Shown piece after piece: positions 43,010 to 44,918 of a stretch of 44,918 bases of DNA. The translations under genes and the position numbers were made by a program. The stretch's first letter is position 1. Each line of letters opens with the position of its first letter. A model generated the notes under the pieces. That model was given only the letters and a program-made list of their open reading frames with translations. It was not told the DNA's origin and searched no databases. The DNA comes from an uncultured Alphaproteobacteria bacterium (GTDB lineage Bacteria; Pseudomonadota; Alphaproteobacteria; CAAHEQ01; UBA3637). Location: positions 1 through 44,918 of the forward strand of contig CALARE010000025.1 of the NCBI GenBank assembly GCA_937888725.1, in the 5' to 3' direction.

Positions 43010-43957
43010 ATGATAGAAGAATACAAGCCCTTATCTATAACAGTCACCCCAAAATTAAAAAACACCATTGATGCATGGCAAAAAAATTTACGTTTTGAAA
43101 GACGGTTATCTCTTAAAACAGCTGATTCATATTTAATTGATATAAAAGAGTTTTTTCATTTTTTAAATCATTTTTTTGAAAAAAAAATAGATATTACAGA
43201 TTTAAAAAAATTAAAAATTTCAGACTTTCGCTCATTTTTAGCATGGCGTTCAGAACAAGACGTTTCCCGTTCTAGTATTGCAAGAGGAATGTCAACATTA
43301 AGAAATTTTTTTAAATATGGTGTTAGGAACGAATTATTTGAAAATGACGCAGTCATGGCGATTCGCACGGGACGTGGGGCAAAAATTTTACCTAAACCGC
43401 TATCTATTGATGATGCCTTTAAGTTTTTAGATGCTGTTAAATATCTCGCCCAAGACTCCTTTCAAGAAAAGCGTGACACCGCTCTTTATATGTTACTTTA
43501 TGGATGTGGTTTACGCATTAATGAGGCCCTTTCTTTAAACATCAGCGATTTACCCCTTGATAGAGATGCTTTTACATTACTTGGGAAAGGAAACAAAGAA
43601 CGGTTAGTTCCTCTTTTACCTTTGGTCAAAAAAAGCGTTAAAGAATATCTCAAATACCACCCACTCTACGATAATGATGCCCCTTTATTTGTCGGTGCAA
43701 GGGGCGACCGCTTAAATGCAGGCGTTGTTCAACGAAACGTGCGTGGAATTAGAAATTATTTAAATCTACCCGAATCTGTGACACCTCATGCATTAAGACA
43801 CAGCTTTGCTACCCATTTATTACAAGGCGGGGGGGACTTAAGAACTGTACAAGAATTACTAGGACACGCTTCGTTATCCGCAACACAACGGTATACAGAA
43901 ATCACCACAGAGCAATTAATGGATGTTTATCAAAAATCACATCCCCGTGCAAAATAA
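43010..43957 (+). CDS. xerC: Tyrosine recombinase XerC
   Basis: The 315-aa recombinase resolves chromosome dimers at dif with XerD. The catalytic residues are Arg169 (YGCGLRINEAL), Lys193 (LGKGNKERLVPL), His260 and Arg263 (TPHALRHSFATHLL), His286 (LLGHASLS) and Tyr295 (TQRYTEI). The N-terminal SAM-like core-binding domain is intact. I chose the ATG at 43010; an in-frame TTG at 42974 would overlap the divergent promoter region. XerC rather than an integrase is favoured by size, the housekeeping neighbour priA and the absence of phage genes. Confidence 0.9.
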   Translation: MIEEYKPLSITVTPKLKNTIDAWQKNLRFERRLSLKTADSYLIDIKEFFHFLNHFFEKKIDITDLKKLKISDFRSFLAWRSEQDVSRSSIARGMSTLRNFFKYGVRNELFENDAVMAIRTGRGAKILPKPLSIDDAFKFLDAVKYLAQDSFQEKRDTALYMLLYGCGLRINEALSLNISDLPLDRDAFTLLGKGNKERLVPLLPLVKKSVKEYLKYHPLYDNDAPLFVGARGDRLNAGVVQRNVRGIRNYLNLPESVTPHALRHSFATHLLQGGGDLRTVQELLGHASLSATQRYTEITTEQLMDVYQKSHPRAK

Positions 43958-44044
43958 AAAAAATATTAAAACTTGCAGATTTCTATTTGACCTTCATTTT
44001 AAAATATGATAAAGTCAGTCTATATAAAAAAATAGGAGGTTCAA

Positions 44045-44263
44045 ATGAGCAATACTTTAAAAGACGCACAAGACGCAGGAAAACGTGATTTTGCTTATTC
44101 TTTAGCACACGATTCATACACGTTATGTGCACAGAATCATTCTTTAAAAGGTGAAATTCATTTTGGTGGTGAAGCACTTCAAAATGTTGATATGATGGAA
44201 GCAAAACAACGTTCAAATTCGAACATTGATTTTCGTGTATTGCAATCTGGGGGCAGACAATAG
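44045..44263 (+). CDS. Small hypothetical protein (72 aa)
   Basis: A perfect ribosome site (AGGAGG) lies 8 bases before the ATG. The protein is hydrophilic (KDAQDAGKRDFAYSLAHDSY, then HFGGEALQNVDMMEAKQ) and ends GGRQ. There are no membrane segments or metal motifs apart from one Cys. I know no family. It is followed 3 bases later by the 114-aa gene, so the two form an operon. It lies 87 bases after xerC. Confidence 0.65.
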   Translation: MSNTLKDAQDAGKRDFAYSLAHDSYTLCAQNHSLKGEIHFGGEALQNVDMMEAKQRSNSNIDFRVLQSGGRQ

Positions 44264-44266
44264 TTT

Positions 44267-44611
44267 ATGACTGAAAATAAAGATTTTGACCTTTCTGTTG
44301 AAAAAGAAGAGGCGTATGTTATTATGCCAACGACGGAAGAAGAATTGGTATTCGCCATTTCTGTAAAAGATGAAGATCCTATTGATCCTGTTTTATTATA
44401 TGATGGTGGTGAGCATGCTTTGCTCTATCGTTCAAGTACAGATATAGTTATTTTTGACTATTTACCTGAAAAAATTAAAGAACGTATGGATAATATTGAT
44501 AAAGCATACATTGTTGAAATTGATTATCGGGTCAAAAAAATCAAACAAGATTATGAGGCAATGGTTGAGCTTGTCAAAGAATATCCTCTTGATATTACTC
44601 AATATATGTAA
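44267..44611 (+). CDS. Hypothetical acidic protein (114 aa)
   Basis: The acidic soluble protein shows alternating beta patterns (AYVIMPTTEEELVFAISV, then PVLLYDGGEHALLYRSS) and a charged C-terminal helix (RVKKIKQDYEAMVELVKEYP). The DGGEHALLYR hairpin is distinctive, but I cannot assign it to a family. It begins 3 bases after the 72-aa gene, probably translated from the same mRNA. A terminator-like hairpin lies about 50 bases downstream. Confidence 0.62.
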   Translation: MTENKDFDLSVEKEEAYVIMPTTEEELVFAISVKDEDPIDPVLLYDGGEHALLYRSSTDIVIFDYLPEKIKERMDNIDKAYIVEIDYRVKKIKQDYEAMVELVKEYPLDITQYM

Positions 44612-44657
44612 AAAAAATAATCACCTATCAAGTTAAGAGCTGGCAGTCTTAGATTTC

Positions 44658-44689
44658 TCCAACAGATTCAGGTTGGAATAGTTTTTTTT
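44658..44689 (+). terminator. Intrinsic terminator downstream of the two small genes
   Basis: TCCAAC (44658-44663) pairs with GTTGGA (44672-44677) around an 8-base loop, followed by ATAG and a run of eight T. The stem is only 6 bp. It is the likely end of the 44045-44611 transcript. Confidence 0.6.
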
Positions 44690-44726
44690 ACCTCTTTTTT
44701 TTTATTATCACATAACTTCGTTTTAC

Positions 44727-44836
44727 AAAAAGCGTTTTAAATGATAAGATGCTAAGATAAGGATGGCGACGTGTACAAAAAAAGTGGTACACGAGCCATT
44801 CTATATCTGACGCAGATTGCTTTTAAAACGCTTTTT
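44727..44836. other. Structured non-coding element: nested inverted repeats
   Basis: Outer arms AAAAAGCGTTTTAAA (44727-44741) and TTTAAAACGCTTTTT (44822-44836) are perfect 15-bp reverse complements 80 bases apart. Inside them lies a second strong hairpin: GGATGGC (44761-44767) with GCCATTC (44795-44801), one G-T wobble, continued by CGTGTAC (44770-44776) with GTACACG (44787-44793). No gene covers this region; both strands carry stops in all frames over most of it. It could be a structured RNA of either strand, a recombination or mobile-element end, or an operator. The flank 44840-44918 also has GTGGC (44865) pairing with GCCAC (44906). Confidence 0.6.
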
Positions 44837-44918
44837 AAAAGACAATGTGCTATATAAAAACCAAGTGGCGAAAAAAAGCGGTCAAAAGGGGTAGAATAGC
44901 CTTCGGCCACAGTGTGCC

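Noticed and set aside
43010..43957. Tyrosine recombinase considered as a phage or island integrase
   Set aside because: Size and housekeeping context beside priA fit XerC; no attachment repeats or phage genes are visible, and the nearest tRNA is 8 kb away.
43987..44015. TTGACC followed 17 bases later by TAAAGT before the 72-aa gene
   Set aside because: The -10 is poor and competing TATGAT/TATATA sequences have the wrong spacing, so no promoter was called.

Overview
The window is an AT-rich (clearly low-GC), gene-dense chromosomal segment of a bacterium using the standard bacterial code: UGA acts as a stop, and prfB carries its usual programmed frameshift. Several gene orders point to an alphaproteobacterium: ssb-gyrA, dksA-maf-rng-yacG-tRNA-Phe, divergent priA/xerC, and a DksA that has lost most of its zinc-finger cysteines. 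The low GC, the biotin-dependent Na+-pump decarboxylase (oadGAB), the ankyrin remnant and the surface-glycan genes suggest an uncultured, host-associated, probably fermentative lineage such as the gut alphaproteobacteria. The lineage is inference; the class-level placement is moderately secure.

Layout. (1) 1-6464: a tightly packed + strand surface-polysaccharide cluster, more AT-rich than the rest. It holds a GT32-Stealth fusion, a GT2 glycosyltransferase, a pyruvyltransferase-like protein, a second DXD glycosyltransferase, a PIG-L deacetylase and a FemAB/GNAT-like acyltransferase. (2) 6683-12334: tesA, cca, a minimal alkaline phosphatase, an (AAGT)10 tract in front of an MFS transporter, a NeuA-like cytidylyltransferase and a secreted cyclophilin. 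(3) 12380-14211: on the minus strand, a secreted protein resembling GT80 sialyltransferases but lacking the HP motif, preceded by two inverted copies of a 29-bp palindromic element. (4) 14277-25988: gyrA, ssb, a PRTase-HAD-PfkB operon, small genes (3-TM protein, GNAT, DUF167), oadGAB, trpS and an exported LOG-like protein. (5) 26034-34575: AsmA-like protein, PiT phosphate transporter, DUF47 regulator, prfB with frameshift, mrcA. (6) 34984-37275: tRNA-Phe, yacG, rng, maf, dksA. (7) 37407-39091: a secreted repeat-type protein followed by an ankyrin-gene remnant. (8) 39149-43957: rplI-rpsR-rpsF with promoter and leader, a 2-TM protein, priA, and divergent xerC. (9) 44045-44918: two small unrecognised genes, a terminator and a strongly structured non-coding element.

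How it fits together. Region 1 probably builds and decorates an extracellular glycan: sugar phosphate or glycosyl transfer, pyruvylation, deacetylation and acylation. The cytidylyltransferase at 11039 and the GT80-like protein at 12380 hint at nonulosonic-acid chemistry, although no NulO synthase genes lie in the window. Most of the remainder is housekeeping: replication (gyrA, ssb, priA, xerC), translation (prfB, trpS, cca, rpsF-rpsR-rplI, tRNA-Phe), peptidoglycan synthesis (mrcA) and phosphate uptake (PiT, DUF47, alkaline phosphatase). Several promoters match an E. coli-like sigma70 consensus with 17-bp spacers. Two very short genes, oadG and yacG (59 aa each), and the full frameshifted prfB were found by translating the sequence by hand.
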